Shown piece by piece: positions 34,846 to 46,598 of a stretch of DNA of 64,000 nucleotides. The position numbers and the translations under genes are program-made. The stretch is from Adiantum capillus-veneris (Eukaryota; Streptophyta; Polypodiopsida; Polypodiales; Pteridaceae). Each line of letters begins with the position of its first letter. The first letter of the stretch is position 1. A model generated the notes under the pieces. It saw only the letters and a program-made list of their open reading frames with translations, was not told the origin of the DNA and searched no databases. The stretch spans positions 2,793,001-2,857,000 of the forward strand of contig CM043963.1 of NCBI GenBank assembly GCA_014529385.2. Reading direction: 5' to 3'.

Positions 34846-35660
34846 ACGCCATGCTGGCCTGTTGTCTTGCCCTACGCTACACGCCAAACCCCACCCTCGC
34901 CGCGTGCTGCAGAATCTCCAGAGGTCAACGCTGCCAGAGTTCACTGCCGTCAGCACTGTCAACCCCGCACGAGCACCAGGTAAGGAAGGCAGGTAATAAA
35001 AGTTCTTTTATTTATTTATTTGGCATTATAAAACAAAAAAAAATAAAAAAATAAAAAAACACAAAAAAATGAAACATAAAGATGCATTACAAAATAATAA
35101 TAATAAAAAAAAACAAGATACAGTTAAAATTCAAAAATCCAATAAAAAATTTTAAAAAGGTTTAGAAAATAAAATAAATAATAATAATAATAATAAAAGA
35201 AAAAAACATACCAAAAAATTCATAAAAAATAAAGAACACGTAAAAAGTTAAAAAAAGGGATAAGAAAATCACCAAAAAATTATAAAAAAGAAAAAAAACT
35301 CATAAAAGATCAAAAAGAGTTTTCAAAATTACAAAAAAAAAAAATTCATAATAAAATAAAAAGCTAATAGAAAATCATTAAAAAATCAAAAATTGACACA
35401 GATAAATCACAATAACTGTAAAAATTTATAACAACTCCTAGAAAATCATATAAAAACAAAAATAGATTGAAAAAATATGGATAAATCATAGAAAAATCAT
35501 AAAACCTTCAAAAATTTCATAAAGATTTTAAAACTGATAGAAAAAATAGAAAATTACCAAAAAAATCATTAAAAATCAGAACTTCTCCAAAAAATTATTA
35601 AAAATAATAAAAATAGTAAAAATTTTAGAAAATTCAAAATTTCACAAAAATTAATAAAAA

Positions 35661-37158
35661 TAAAAAGAAAGTCGTCCAAAGAGCTAGAAAGAGATCAAAA
35701 AGCAGAATCGCACACCGCAAACCGCACAAAAGCGAGCAAGTGGAAAAAAGCAAAGCCGAGAGAATTACAAACCGCAAAGCGAACAAGATCAGCAGAAGAA
35801 CAAATGAAAACAATAAACTCAAAGTTGTTTGAGGAACAGACAAATTTCAAAATTTTGCATGCTAGAAACGGGCAGATGCAAGCAATTGCATTGCAAATTG
35901 AGCTTCTAATCGGACGAACAGAGGCACATATCACTATGGGTTGAAAATTAGACTATTCAGAGCCTATATTTTCATCATTTCAAAGGCCCAGATCAATTTT
36001 GACACTTTCAAGCTAGAATTAATCAACTCTTGTGAGTCTCTAAAGAGCAATCAACTGCAAAAGTGCTTTGGCACAAGCAGTTATATCAAAATCGAGGAGG
36101 AAAAATTCTGCTAATCAACACCAAAATCTGCTAGGAGAGTTTTTACAGAACCAGTCAACATGGACTTAAATCGAGCCAAGAGTTCAAGTACAGCAGAGCA
36201 AGCTAGTAGCTGTAACAACACAAGTACAACTGCAACAGAGCAGATTTTATAGCTATATGGCTACAATGGGGATAAATTTTTGTACACAGATACAGAAGTT
36301 CATAGGTATCTTATGAGCAGTAAAAGCAGCACATGAGCCAAGATCCTATTGATCAGGGTAAAGCCAGATTCAGAGAACTCCCGGATGTTCACAGACTTTA
36401 GTGGAGCCAGGTATTGCAAGCTCAAAGATGAAGTGTAGATAGAAGTGCAAAAAATTGACCCAAGTGGTTATCCAAAAATATGCACAAGTCAGCAAAACAT
36501 ACAGTTGGTGCATATGCAATCAATTGGACATGGATTACAATGGTCAGATCTATAATCAAGAACCGGAATTGCAAGATCCAACAGATCAACCAATAAGAGC
36601 CAGTCTAATTGGAGAACCAAGCCAAAGACGGTGCAAAGGTCAAGATGGAGCAATCTATAGCTTGATGCTTAGTGTTTTAAAGAAGATGCCGACAACTTGG
36701 CCAGGACAGAAGATCAAACTTCTCAACTAGAGATTGACATGACAGAGCCAGTTGAAATACCACCAGTTATGGCGTATTGCTGAGATTGTGGAGAAAAAGG
36801 TGGACATTTTTTTGAAGATTGTCCAAGAAATCCAAACAACAAGGACACATCAACTGCCAAGCAAGGCACATAGCAAAATGGAAATGCGAATCTTGATGTA
36901 AGTGCATCTAACTCATCACTTTTAATGCAATCGAATGATTCTGCATTACCATTAGAAGCACCAGTAAAAGCACTGCAAATTCAAAATCATCATAAAGATG
37001 CACAGGCACCTGAAAAGCTTAAAATTGATTCTTTGAACAACAAATTCTTGCATGAATTTGTTCAAGGTGTTCAAATATCACCGAATGTTGAAAAGACTGT
37101 TAGGTTTGCAAATGATTTTGCATCCACTGCCACAAGTGTGCAATCATCACGAGTCTAA
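35661..37158 (+). pseudogene. Elem-7 gag-like remnant with zinc knuckle
   Basis: The frame at about 35661-35942 is helical and charged (KELERDQKAESHTANRTK, EEQMKTINSKLFEEQTNF). Further pieces follow to 36730, with stops. Near 36772 the translation gives C*DCGEKGGHFFEDCP, a CCHC knuckle in which one residue is a TGA stop and an extra Gly lengthens the Cys-His spacing. 36925-37158 is the polar tail (LQIQNHHKDAQAPEKLKIDS, FVQGVQISPNVEKTVRF). The knuckle places this as a nucleocapsid-type gag. No enzyme domain follows. Confidence 0.6.
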
Positions 37159-37774
37159 GGGACACATCAAACAGAATGTTGTTAGCATTGTATGGTACAC
37201 ATAATTCATATGCACACTATGTAGACCAAAAAGGAAACTGTACAAAAAGGATCAACCAGTGTTTGAACGGCCCACACACTAGCTCATAGAAGTACGTCCA
37301 GTGATAGATCAGAAAAGATGGTTCATTTCAAAAGAAAGAATCTATTATAGCCAATTCTCTCTAGAGTTGAAGAATATTATCTGAGTGAACCCAAAAATTT
37401 GTTCAGAGCCAAACTCTCCTCCATCAAAAATCAATCTTCAACATTGTAACCAAATGAGCACATACTTTGACCAAAACAATTGTAGATATAGATGAGAGTC
37501 TAGCATCTATGATGCCTTTGGTCCTGAAACCACAGAAGCTCATATCATAGGAGACCCATGGGATGGACAATATTAGTGAAAAGTTAATGCTATCTACAGC
37601 TTGACTTGGGGAATAATTTGTCATGTTTCATGCCCGGGGGATTCACCATGGAAAACTTATCGCACCATGTAAGTGCAGGGGAGGGGGGTTTATTTACAAG
37701 TTACATAAGCGTATAAGTGCCCCAATAATTTATCTCTCAAGCTTAAAAATAAGGGAGGGGGGTATTATATTTAT

Positions 37775-37809
<35 letters not shown>

Positions 37810-38408
37810 CAAGTTCCCCGGGTTGATTACTTGTAGCGAATGGTCATCGGTGTGCACTAGAACTCCAACGAATTTTGAAAAAGTTTTTTTATTAAGTCAC
37901 ACATAAAATTTTTCATCAAGCCAATCATAGATAAGGGTTGATTTGGAGTAGGTCAAGGGTGATTTACATCAGCTTTGGATAGGTCACAATTGGACTAGTA
38001 GCAAGAGTGCAGGTTGATCGACCACATAGTTTGAAAGTCATACTAAAACACATTGAGGGTACGTCTGGTTATCAATAGAAGTCGTCCCTTGCACATTGAG
38101 GGTACATCTAGTTATCAACAGAAGTGGTTCCTTAGTACGTTGTCAGTCACTCTGCTACACACTCTTTAACTAGTTTTACTCATTTAGATCATGCGAGACC
38201 TAAATTCTATATGTAAGATAGGGGTATGATAGTTTTCTTCATTGATTTTTGTATAAGCATAGAAAGGGGGATCATATTCCATAATATGAGTCATATATAG
38301 GGGTTTTATCAAAGTTTTCCGCTTGTAGGTGGCGTCCTGTATTGTATATAGAGTGAATCCCCCGAGGTTTCACGGAGATACATAGGAAACTATGCAGAAG
38401 GTTTACAA
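37159..38408 (+). other. Elem-7 internal gap with poly-G
   Basis: No coding frame. It contains purine-rich GGGGAGGGGGG words (37680-37760) and a 34-base poly-G run (37775-37808). CACATTGAGGGTACRTCTRGTTATCAAYAG occurs twice, near 38050 and 38095 (shown here as a 20-base core CACATTGAGGGTAC plus GTTATCAA). Confidence 0.5.
37775..37808. repeat. Poly-G run of 34 bases
   Basis: G only, on the same strand and in the same element as the poly-C run at 34370-34425. Confidence 0.9.
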
Positions 38409-39026
38409 ATGCCAAATTTCAATAGTGCTACCCAAAGTGTATCTTCACAGTCCCAAAATGTGAGACTAAACCAGAGCGAAACAATTTTGAACTCTTACAA
38501 TGAAGTAGGTTATAGTGATCACCCTAGGAAGGGGGGAGTTGCAAATCCATCAAGCTCAGCTTATGTACTAGGAAATGCTACACCAGTTAGAAGCCCTAGG
38601 GCTTCTAGCCAACAAACTCCTTCAAAGCAGAAACCATTGAAAGATCATATGGTTGTTGGAAGTTTCCAATTGATCCAGATTCCATCAGAGTCTACATGTA
38701 AATGCCTCTATGAAGATCATCAAGGACAAAAGTTTCAGCTGATCTCCACAAGTCAGAGTCAAAAGCTGACAAATCCAATAGTCTTCAAATAGTTACATGT
38801 GATCAAGCTCACATATGTATATCAAGATGCACATGGTAACAAACATAAGCAAGATCATGATCTTGTACAAACCCCTACGGATGGCCCGACTGAAATCAAA
38901 GACTATCTGAAGATGATGCAAAGCCTCAAGCTGCCAGAACAGGTGATAGAAAAGTCAAAGTCAACGAAAGCTAAAGTCCAAAAAGCTACACAAAGGTCAC
39001 CACCAAAATCTCCTCCAAAGAGATAG
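38409..39026 (+). pseudogene. Elem-7 second ORF, unknown Ser/Lys-rich protein
   Basis: ATG 38409 opens 127 codons to a TAG at about 38790. The same frame type resumes at 38799 for 75 codons. It is Ser/Gln-rich first (SATQSVSSQSQNVRLNQSE), then more globular (GSFQLIQIPSESTCKCLYED, KLTYVYQDAHGNKHKQ), and ends in a basic Pro/Lys tail (KATQRSPPKSPPKR). I recognise no domain. It follows the gag remnant in the same orientation, where pol would be expected. Confidence 0.4.
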
Positions 39027-40303
39027 ATTTTGCCAAAAAATATAGTGGATCTATTAAGATCAAAGGTTACTTAGATGCAGGTAGACAATGCTCAACAATT
39101 GCAAGCAAAAAGTGCAATATTATAGCCAATGGAGTCAACATCAATGGAAGCAAGTGATCAAGGAGTCTTCACAATCAAAGAAGGACAACCCAACCAACGC
39201 AAATGCAAATTCAAAGATGATAAAATAGGAATTCCAAAAGAAACCTTCAATGCCAACTTGGTCCTTCACTAATCCTCTTTTTGAGGATTCAAGCTTACTT
39301 TTACTTGAAGAAATGCTTGTAGTAAGCACAAGAATGTAAGTCATCAGGGTGCAAAAAACACTCTTTGGCATAGTTAGAGTCATGCTACTAAGCCATAAAA
39401 TGAGCAAATCATTAGTCCCAAAGCTTCAAGTCATATTAAACTCTGTGCTAAGAGTCGTATTTTCTAGGCTTATGCTCAAGCTGGAAGAGTTGAGCATATC
39501 TAAGTCATGTCGCTCATGCTGGATGAGATGAGCATAAGAGTTGAAGTCTATTAAGTTACAATTGGTGGAGTGTCGTAGAGTCCAACACTCACTCATAGTG
39601 CACAGTAAGATAAGAGCACATATCCTTGACAACAAAAACCATTCTTAAAGGGGTGCCAGCTTGCAAAGCCATGTCATATGCTTTTATAGCTACACCATCT
39701 TTTTGAAGAACCCCTCAAAATCCTTCTTGCACAACATATTGTTTTCCATACATTCCTGTGTATGCATAAATAGGATGTTCCATCATTGGACATATGCATT
39801 AGACACTCTTTTTTGCTTCCACCTATCCATCTTGTGTGGACTACAACAGGCAAACCAATGTTCCATCATGCTACCCTCTCATATTTGCTGCCTTTTTAAT
39901 TCCATATTTATCAGCAAATAATTCCTTGAGTACTTTATTAATATTTCCCATGCTAATAAGTACCCCAATAATGCGCATATCCCAAAGGCACTTTTTTCCC
40001 ACTAGGTTTTTTCCCTTTGGTCATCTAGGTATTAGACCCTAATTTAGAACCTCATATTCTACTTCCCTTGTACATATTTTTCATAAATAAATAATAACCT
40101 CATATGATGCTATTATAATGGACAAATGCAACATCATCTCTCACATACGACATATTCGGACCAAAGAAGACGTTGCAACAAATTAAACCTCATCAAAAAA
40201 TTCAATGACAAAGAAGACAATCAGACCATCAACAACCAATCAAAAACCTTCCACAGGCTCCATGGACACTCTTCAACAGTGCCCGAGGACGGGCACTAAA
40301 ATC
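39027..40303 (+). other. Elem-7 3' region
   Basis: Broken frames only. One at 39836-40042 is hydrophobic (YPLIFAAFLIPYLSANNSLS), with about 40 similar residues upstream between stops, so it may be a decayed ORF. I cannot name it. Confidence 0.3.
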
Positions 40304-40315
40304 AAAAGGGGGGAA
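40304..40315 (+). promoter_or_regulatory. Polypurine tract of Elem-7
   Basis: AAAAGGGGGGAA directly before the 3' LTR start TGTTAAG. Confidence 0.9.
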
Positions 40316-41227
40316 TGTTAAGTGAGTCAACGTCAGTTAACAAGAGCTGCTAAAGATTGAAGATGTACGGATGCACATCAAAGATCAACATAAAGAAGCA
40401 GTGAAGATTGGAGTTACACATTTTCCCAAGATGGTCATGTATTGTAAATTCCCGACTTATTTCAAGCCATTGTAATATTTTAATGTGTTATGGGCTCAAT
40501 GGGAGTTTCATGTTGTAAAGAACATGTCAATTAGTGCGTAAGTTGTAGATTCAATAAGTGGTGGAGCCCTAAAGGCCTTGGGCGCCCGGACATTGCATAT
40601 TTTTACCCTAGGTATATAAGGCAGTGTGTAAAAGAAATTAGGGTTCTCAAGCTCATTTGTTGACAGCACTCTTTGGTGAGAGCTCTTGAGGTGTGTGGCT
40701 ATGGAGTCCTTGAGCTTCTCCTTGCTCATGTGACTTGATTAACACTAATCAATGCTTAATTCTCTTTCATATGCCTCACTCATGCTTCTTGTGATTGCTA
40801 ATGATGCTTTGATTAGCTAGATTGTAACTAATTAGTGGTTAATCCCTCTCTAATCTTGTGTAATTGCCCTCTTTTGCTTGTGTATGCATGTAGGTTTGAC
40901 TGGAGTGTGGTGCTCGATAGATCTATGTGTGTGTGCTTGCAATTAGTGTGTTGCATGATATGATTAGTGGTGTGTGCGTCTTGCAATCGTTAGTGTGTGT
41001 GTGTTTGGGTTGATTGGAGGTGAAGGGAAGTGGATGTGGAGATTGCCCTTCAGTGTGGCTTAGCTCCTCCATAGGCGGAGAAGCTCACCTCATAGAGTCA
41101 CCATTTGTGTTTCCATGATTAGCTCACTAATCATGTGATTGTTTCCATGCCCTAGCCGGGTAGCTCATCCCTCCGGATTGATAATTTTGTTGGTCATTGG
41201 AGCTATGCAACGATGGGACCCCCAACA
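40316..41227 (+). repeat. 3' LTR of Elem-7 (912 bp)
   Basis: It runs from TGTTAAGTGAG to CCCCCAACA. TATA box TATATAAG at 40613-40620. The target duplication AAGGC follows at 41228-41232. Confidence 0.92.
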
Positions 41228-41720
41228 AAGGCCGGGGGGGTTTGGTGCCAATCATGTGATTTTTTTTGCCGGGATTTATGGATTGGGAGTTGGATCTCGG
41301 AGCCACAAATGGTAGGGCCTTGAAATTGAGGGGCAACACAAAGGGGTTATTTTGATGAACTATGCAAAATTTTTGAGGCATGGGGATTCGGGTGCCAAGA
41401 GGCCGCCACATGGCGGGGAAATTGTGCCATAATCCAAGCCAAAACCTTGCATGACAGTGTATAAGACCTGACTTCATGTGGGAGGATGAGGGATAACTCT
41501 CCGTGTGGCTATGGAGTTTGCCCTACAGGCGCTGCACGGGCGGCCTTCAAATGCGACCTACGGCGTTTTTGGCCGTAGGCCGAGTTGTGGATGCACGACA
41601 GCGTTGTTGGGAAGTCGGACGATTGTGGATAGTGGTGATGATGTGGCAATGGCGTCCCCCTAAAGGTGGTTCCCACGTGCCCTCAAAAGTCCTAAGTTTT
41701 TGAGAGCAAGGGGGAGTCCC

Positions 41721-41740
41721 CACTAGCGATGCCGCTACTG
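41721..41740. other. LTR hairpin h1, Elem-6
   Basis: Arms CACTAGCG and CGCTACTG (one mismatch) around ATGC, preceded by TTTTTGAGAGCAAGGGGGAG as in the other h1 copies. Confidence 0.65.
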
Positions 41741-41949
41741 CTAGGGGGGCTGTCCCATGGCATCGAGTATAGATGAGAGAGGAAGATAAAGTGGCCGATC
41801 GATGGGAGGCAAGGCCAGGAGGCCAAAGAGGACCCTTCAAGGGCGGACCAAAGGGCCAATGGAAGAGAGACCGGCCAAACGGCTAAATCAAAGGCTGTCC
41901 AAAGGTGGAAGTGAAGGAAAATAAAGCCCAAAAAATAAATAAATAAATA

Positions 41950-41977
41950 GGGGCACTAATGACATCGCTAGTGCCCC
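41950..41977. other. LTR hairpin h2, Elem-6
   Basis: Perfect 9-bp arms GGGGCACTA and TAGTGCCCC around ATGACATCGC. The loop again contains GACATCG. Confidence 0.85.
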
Positions 41978-42560
41978 ACCTTTCAAGAGAGCAGGTAAAT
42001 TTTAAGTTCCCAAGACAAAACAAATCCCATGCATTCCTTCTAAATTACCAAAGGGACAAGTGCCCTATGCTCCCCAATTTCACCAAATGAGGATAAGCTC
42101 TCCTATAAATATCAAACCATGGTCCAAATTAGGGGCTCTTTTTGCATTGTGAAGGACTGTAGACTCCCATTGTGGAGGGGTTCTGTGTTGGAGCTTGCCA
42201 TTGAAGCACTAGAAGTGTTGTACTATCTCTTTGCTAAATAATACCAAGCCATTGCCCCACTTCCTTGTGTCAATTTTCCCCCTCCCTTTTGTTTTCTCTC
42301 GCTCTTTGCGTGCATGTTGGTGCCTGCGGAGGTGTGTGCCCGTGGAGTGGAGTGTGGTGCAGAGAAGGCAAAATTGGGGTGTTGTGTGATTTGGCAAAAG
42401 TGAGTTGAGCCAATTGGGTGCATTCGTGCTGAGTAGTGATTTTGCAGGGCAAGAGATTATTATTTTGTGTGCAAAGGGTGTTATTTTAGTGCAAATAAGC
42501 CGATTTGAATGTGCTATCTGAGAGGTTAGGGGTGCTCTAGATACCCTGAGATATAGAGAG

Positions 42561-42736
42561 GCATTGTATTGTTGCTGGGTGTGTTTCCCATTCCCCCTTT
42601 CCATCTTCTGGAGCCCCCATGGAGGAGCAATTGATTGCTCGTTGCTGGGCATTGTATTCTTGCTGGGTGTGTTTCCCATTCCCCCTTTCCATCTTCTGGA
42701 GCCCCCATGGAGGAGCAATTGATTGCTCGTTGGTTT
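42561..42736 (+). repeat. 88-bp tandem duplication at the Elem-6 LTR/gag boundary
   Basis: 42561-42648 and 42649-42736 are nearly identical. Each contains the pyrimidine tract, the ATGGAGGAGCAATTGATTG segment and a GAGCAA/TTGCTC hairpin (42625-42640 and 42713-42728). Elem-4 has only one copy at the same place. Confidence 0.9.
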
Positions 42737-42768
42737 TGATCAAGGAAGGTTTTTTACATCAAGGAGAT

Positions 42769-43860
42769 ATGGCATCACGAAGTTATGGACCAATTTCACC
42801 AGAGAAGAAGACCCGGAGGAGTGGATGGCCGATTTTGAGTTGTATATGCTATCATTGCATATGCCAAATGAAGATAGCAAGATGCAAACGATTCCACTGC
42901 TAATGCGGGGAAGAGCAAAGACATGGTTAAATGCCTTGGAAGGGGAACCAAGACTTATATGGCCGGCTTTGCTGGCCTGTTTTCTACATGATATCCATAA
43001 AGAGGTGTCCCCAATCAATTTCGATACTAGATTGAAGAATTTGAAGCAAGATGTGAATGAGGAGTTCGGTGTTTTCCTCAACTGCTTTGAGGAATGTTGG
43101 AGGGATTTTGCAGTCGCCATGCAATTGGCTAATGGTAGTGAGTACTTTAAATTAAAAAAATTTATGGCTTTTTGCATCCCAAAGTTTGTGAGAAGGTGGA
43201 TTTTGAGAGCCCAAAGAATTACAACAGATTGGTTTCTATTGCACGGGCAAAGAGCCAAAAAATTGAGAAGAATATTGAGCAAGGTGCTCTGAGATATGAA
43301 ACGATGATTCCCAATCCTACTCCAAGTCCGAGAGAAGAAGTTCAAGTGGAGAACTAGACTAATCGGGAGGTGGAAACCATTCCTCAACAATGGGTATGTA
43401 CGGTTCAAGATTTATCTGAGAAAATACAAGAATTGCGTTAGCATTATGGTCAGAGGTTAGGCAAGGACAAGAAGAGGGAGGGCTAGGCAACTGCCCGACA
43501 GGTGTTATAATTGCGGAGAGGAGGGTAACTATGCTACAAATTTTCCTCATCCACCAAGGGATAGGGATAGTATGTATCCTCTATTTGGTCAAGGCAGGGG
43601 GCAAACACAATTAATGGTCAAAGGGAGCAGCAAGAAGTTGAAAATCAAGCACCACTGGCTCTGTCAGGTAATGATAAAGTGCAAAGGGTTAATATTATTG
43701 GCGTTGACAAGCAAGAGGTCGATATTATGGCCACAAAAAAAGCAAGAGGCGAAAGAGAGACCAAGACGGAACGAGAAACTAGAGCAAGGAAGGCTAAAGA
43801 GAAGATGAACAAAAGTCGAGAGCAGCCGAAGTCAAGCAAGAGAAGATGAAGACCAAAGAT
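42769..43860 (+). pseudogene. Elem-6 gag remnant
   Basis: The likely start is ATG 42769 (MASRSYGP). A frameshift within about 25 bp leads to the main frame, with NFTREEDPEEWMADFELYML, IPLLMRGRAKTWLNALEG and NFDTRLKNLKQDVNEEF, a standard gag capsid domain. Near 43175 the frame shifts again (KVCEKVDFESPKNYNRLVSI). At about 43498 a zinc knuckle reads CYNCGEEGNYATNF, with His changed to Asn and the last Cys to Phe. The tail is very basic (43640-43845, TKKARGERETKTERETRARK). No protease or RT follows. The gag differs clearly from that of Elem-4, although the LTRs are related. Confidence 0.75.
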
Positions 43861-44133
43861 TACACTGATGGATTTTGAGTTGGGGTGCGGTAATCCTTAA
43901 TATGACTTGGTAAGAGATTGTGCGCGTCTGTCGCACGTGTCAATGCAAGGAACTTGCCAATGCACTGTGTGCGAGCCACAGATGGCTCCAAGCACGCAAC
44001 TAGCCTAAACTAGTAAGCTCAAAGAAGACGATGGTGATTGCTGTCATGGAAGATTCCTCGCCGCGAAGAAGAGGGAGACACTGCTACACCACGCTCAACT
44101 GCCTCGCCACCGTCGTGCCGCGGCAATGCTCAA

Positions 44134-44135
<2 letters not shown>
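43861..44135. other. Junction region before the LINE pieces
   Basis: No gene. Elem-6 sequence ends without a 3' LTR, and a GC-richer stretch leads into a CT tract. Confidence 0.4.

Positions 44136-44228
<93 letters not shown>
44136..44228. repeat. (CT)n microsatellite, about 93 bp
   Basis: Uninterrupted CT units at the left edge of the first LINE piece. Confidence 0.97.
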
Positions 44229-44230
<2 letters not shown>

Positions 44231-44645
44231 AAGACTTCGGGAACGTCAGCGCCAAGAAGAGAATGCCCTCAAGCTTTGCATTGGAGGGCTTCCCCAAGCA
44301 TGGGATGAGTGCAAACAAGATTTTTGCAAATTAATACATCTCCTCAACGAGACTCTTCAACCGGTCCATGTCAACTACGATGCGGTCGAATGTATCATCA
44401 ACAAGTTCAACACCAAGCGCACACCAAGTGGACATGCCATTCTTGAGTTCAAAGACAAGGATGAACGGCTCCGACTACTTTAGCAATCGCGTCTCCTTAG
44501 AGACACCGGGTTTTGGATCGCCGAAGAACTCACCCCAAGACAAGTCAAGCACAAAGGTGAAAAGCTGAAAAAAGTGCGTGAAGCACGAGCCAAAGGCAAG
44601 TGGGCAGTATACCACGGAGGGAAGGCCATCATCCAGGAGTTTTGA
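44229..44645 (+). pseudogene. LINE ORF1-like fragment
   Basis: One frame runs from the CT tract to a TGA at 44643, with a single TAG at 44481. It reads LKLCIGGLPQAWDECKQDF, ILEFKDKDERLRLL, FWIAEELTPRQVKHKGEKL and ARAKGKWAVYHGGKAI. The order (a beta-rich RRM-like part, then an ELTPRQ helix and a basic end) resembles ORF1-type RNA-binding proteins of non-LTR elements. The family assignment is mine by eye. It is followed directly by the same 3' tail as the RT-bearing LINE, with no ORF2 between. Confidence 0.45.
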
Positions 44646-44834
44646 ACTCCAAAAGCGGCTCCTACCCCATAGGACTCCCCTTAGGTTTTGCTTTTTCTTT
44701 CGATGGACCCTCAGTCCTTAACTGATATGTATCGATTGCACTCTCTCACGTAGAAGAAGTGGTTGTAATGTTTTGTTTTTGGTCCCATGGGTCATATCTG
44801 ACCTCCATGGATGATAATTCAATCTATCTATGTA

Positions 44835-44927
<93 letters not shown>
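44646..44927 (+). repeat. LINE 3' tail copy 1 with (CT)n
   Basis: The block GGTCCCATGGGTCATATCTG ACCTCC at 44781-44806 is followed by TATC repeats and then CT units to 44927. The same block and CT tract end the second LINE at 46550-46666. A small stem-loop GGTCA-TATC-TGACC (44790-44803) is conserved. Confidence 0.8.
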
Positions 44928-44929
<2 letters not shown>

Positions 44930-46538
44930 TGATCACCTTGTCACTCTTCGAGTTCTTATGGAAGCATCTCGATTGAAAGGAAAAAAGTTGTATTGTTGCT
45001 TTGTGGATTTCAAGAAAGCTTTTGACATGGTACCGCGAGGAAATCTTTGGAGACGTATGCAAAGCCTTCAAGTGCCGAGAGAATTTATGCATGCAGTCTT
45101 TCGCATCTACCAAAAAGTGATATGTCGATTACGTATGGGAGATGGAATTTCAGAATTTTTAACAAGCACTATTGGTGTCAAACAAGGATGCCCACTTTCC
45201 CCAACCCTCTTTGGGCTACTCATTGATGAATTGGAATACATGGTTCTTGATTTTATGCAGCAAGAAGGCATAGAAGAGGTTAAGATTGGAAATGCGGTGA
45301 TCATGCTTTTGCTTTATGCCGATGATGTAGTGCTCTTGGCACATACCTTAGAAGATGCACAAAAGCTTATGAGTGTCTTGGAACGCTTTTGCCTACATAG
45401 CGGGCTGATCGTGAATGGATCCAAAACCAAGGTTATGCTTGTAAAGACCCTCAATGACGAAAATCCATGCATTGTATACAACAATGAGAAACTTGAAGTG
45501 GTAGATCACTTCAAGTACCTTGGCCTTGAGGTTCCATCCAATCATAAATGGAAGGATTGTGCAATGCGTCGCTTGGAAGCCGGAAAGAGGGCTTATTATG
45601 CATTTGAGAACATGTGCAATGCAGGAGAGATCAAGTGTTGGGCTCTCAAAAAGTACCTCTTTGACACATTGGTGACACCGGTGCTTCTTTATGGAGTGGA
45701 GGTGTGGGGTGGAAGCATTGGGAAGTCTACTTGGAAAGAGTTTGAGAATGTCTAAAAGCGTTTTCTCACCAACTTTCTCCAAGTCAAAACACAAACACCC
45801 TACATGCTCTTACTTCTTGAGTCCGGATCACTTCCCATTGAGGTCTTGGGCATGGAAAGGGTTGTGGAGTACATGCGTAAGACACAACGTAGCCCTTTGC
45901 ATCGACTTCCTAGAATCGCATATGAAGCAAGTCAAAAGGTTCAAAAGACATGCAAGAGCAAAATACTAAGTTCGGGGTGGATGCTTGATATCAAGAAATG
46001 GTTTGGAAGATGGGATGCATGTCACTTGGTCAAGGATGCGTCGATCGACTCCCAAGTTAATGAGGCCTTCTTACAACGCCAATGTATCATGGCTTGGGAG
46101 AAATCCGGAGGTTCTCGCTTCAGCCATTACACCACACACGTTGCCCCAAACTACAAATCTCTCTTCTTCTCGGAACGAGGTAACCGAACCCATTCCTACA
46201 TCCTTGAGCCCATCCCGTTGAGTGCGATCCGCACCATTGCCTCCATTCGTCTTAGCTCCCATTCTCTACGCTGCGAGACAGGACGTTGGGGCACTGGCGA
46301 GGAGTGTCATCGACTTTGCACCTTATGCCCTCGTCAAGTGCGAGAGAGTGAGTACCACACACTACTTGAGTGCTCAGCTTTTGACCACATTAGGTCCTCT
46401 TTTCCCCATATATTCAGCCATGAGCTCTCCCTACATACCTTCCTCTCCCAACCACGATGTGGACTCTCTATTGCGACGCTCATTTCAGCCATTTTTGAGC
46501 ATCGAGAGTCACTTATGAACTCCACTCACACCACGTGA
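44928..46538 (+). pseudogene. LINE ORF2: reverse transcriptase and C-terminal region, 5'-truncated
   Basis: One frame is open except for TAA at 45753-45755. It begins within RT (IDHLVTLRVLMEASRLKGKK, CCFVDFKKAFDMVPR), then GVKQGCPLSPTLFGLLIDEL and LLYADDVVLLA, with the catalytic YADD intact, then VNGSKTKVML and FKYLGL. The C-terminal region (LLESGSLPIEVLGMERVVEY, SSGWMLDIKKWFGRWD) ends in a Cys/His cluster CTLC...H..LLEC at about residues 460-480. The endonuclease and RT start are missing. Apart from the one nonsense codon the frame is clean, so the insertion is recent or the family recently active. Confidence 0.9.
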
Positions 46539-46598
46539 CATGTTCATTTGGTCCCATAGGTCATATTTGACCTCCCAGGACGATAATAGAACTATCTA

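Larger units (their letters stand above)
41228..42610 (+). repeat. Elem-6 LTR, right part
   Basis: It continues the LTR cut at 31964. It carries hairpins at 41721-41740 and 41950-41977, a TATA box (CCTATAAAT, 42104-42110) followed by AATTAGGGGCT as in Elem-4, and the pyrimidine-rich end TTTCCCATTCCCCCTTTCC. Total LTR length without Elem-7 is about 2.1 kb, close to the 2.3 kb of Elem-4. Confidence 0.7.

Noticed and set aside
42740-43408. 222-codon minus-strand frame opposite the Elem-6 gag
   Set aside because: The plus strand encodes a recognisable gag capsid domain. The minus frame has no domain.
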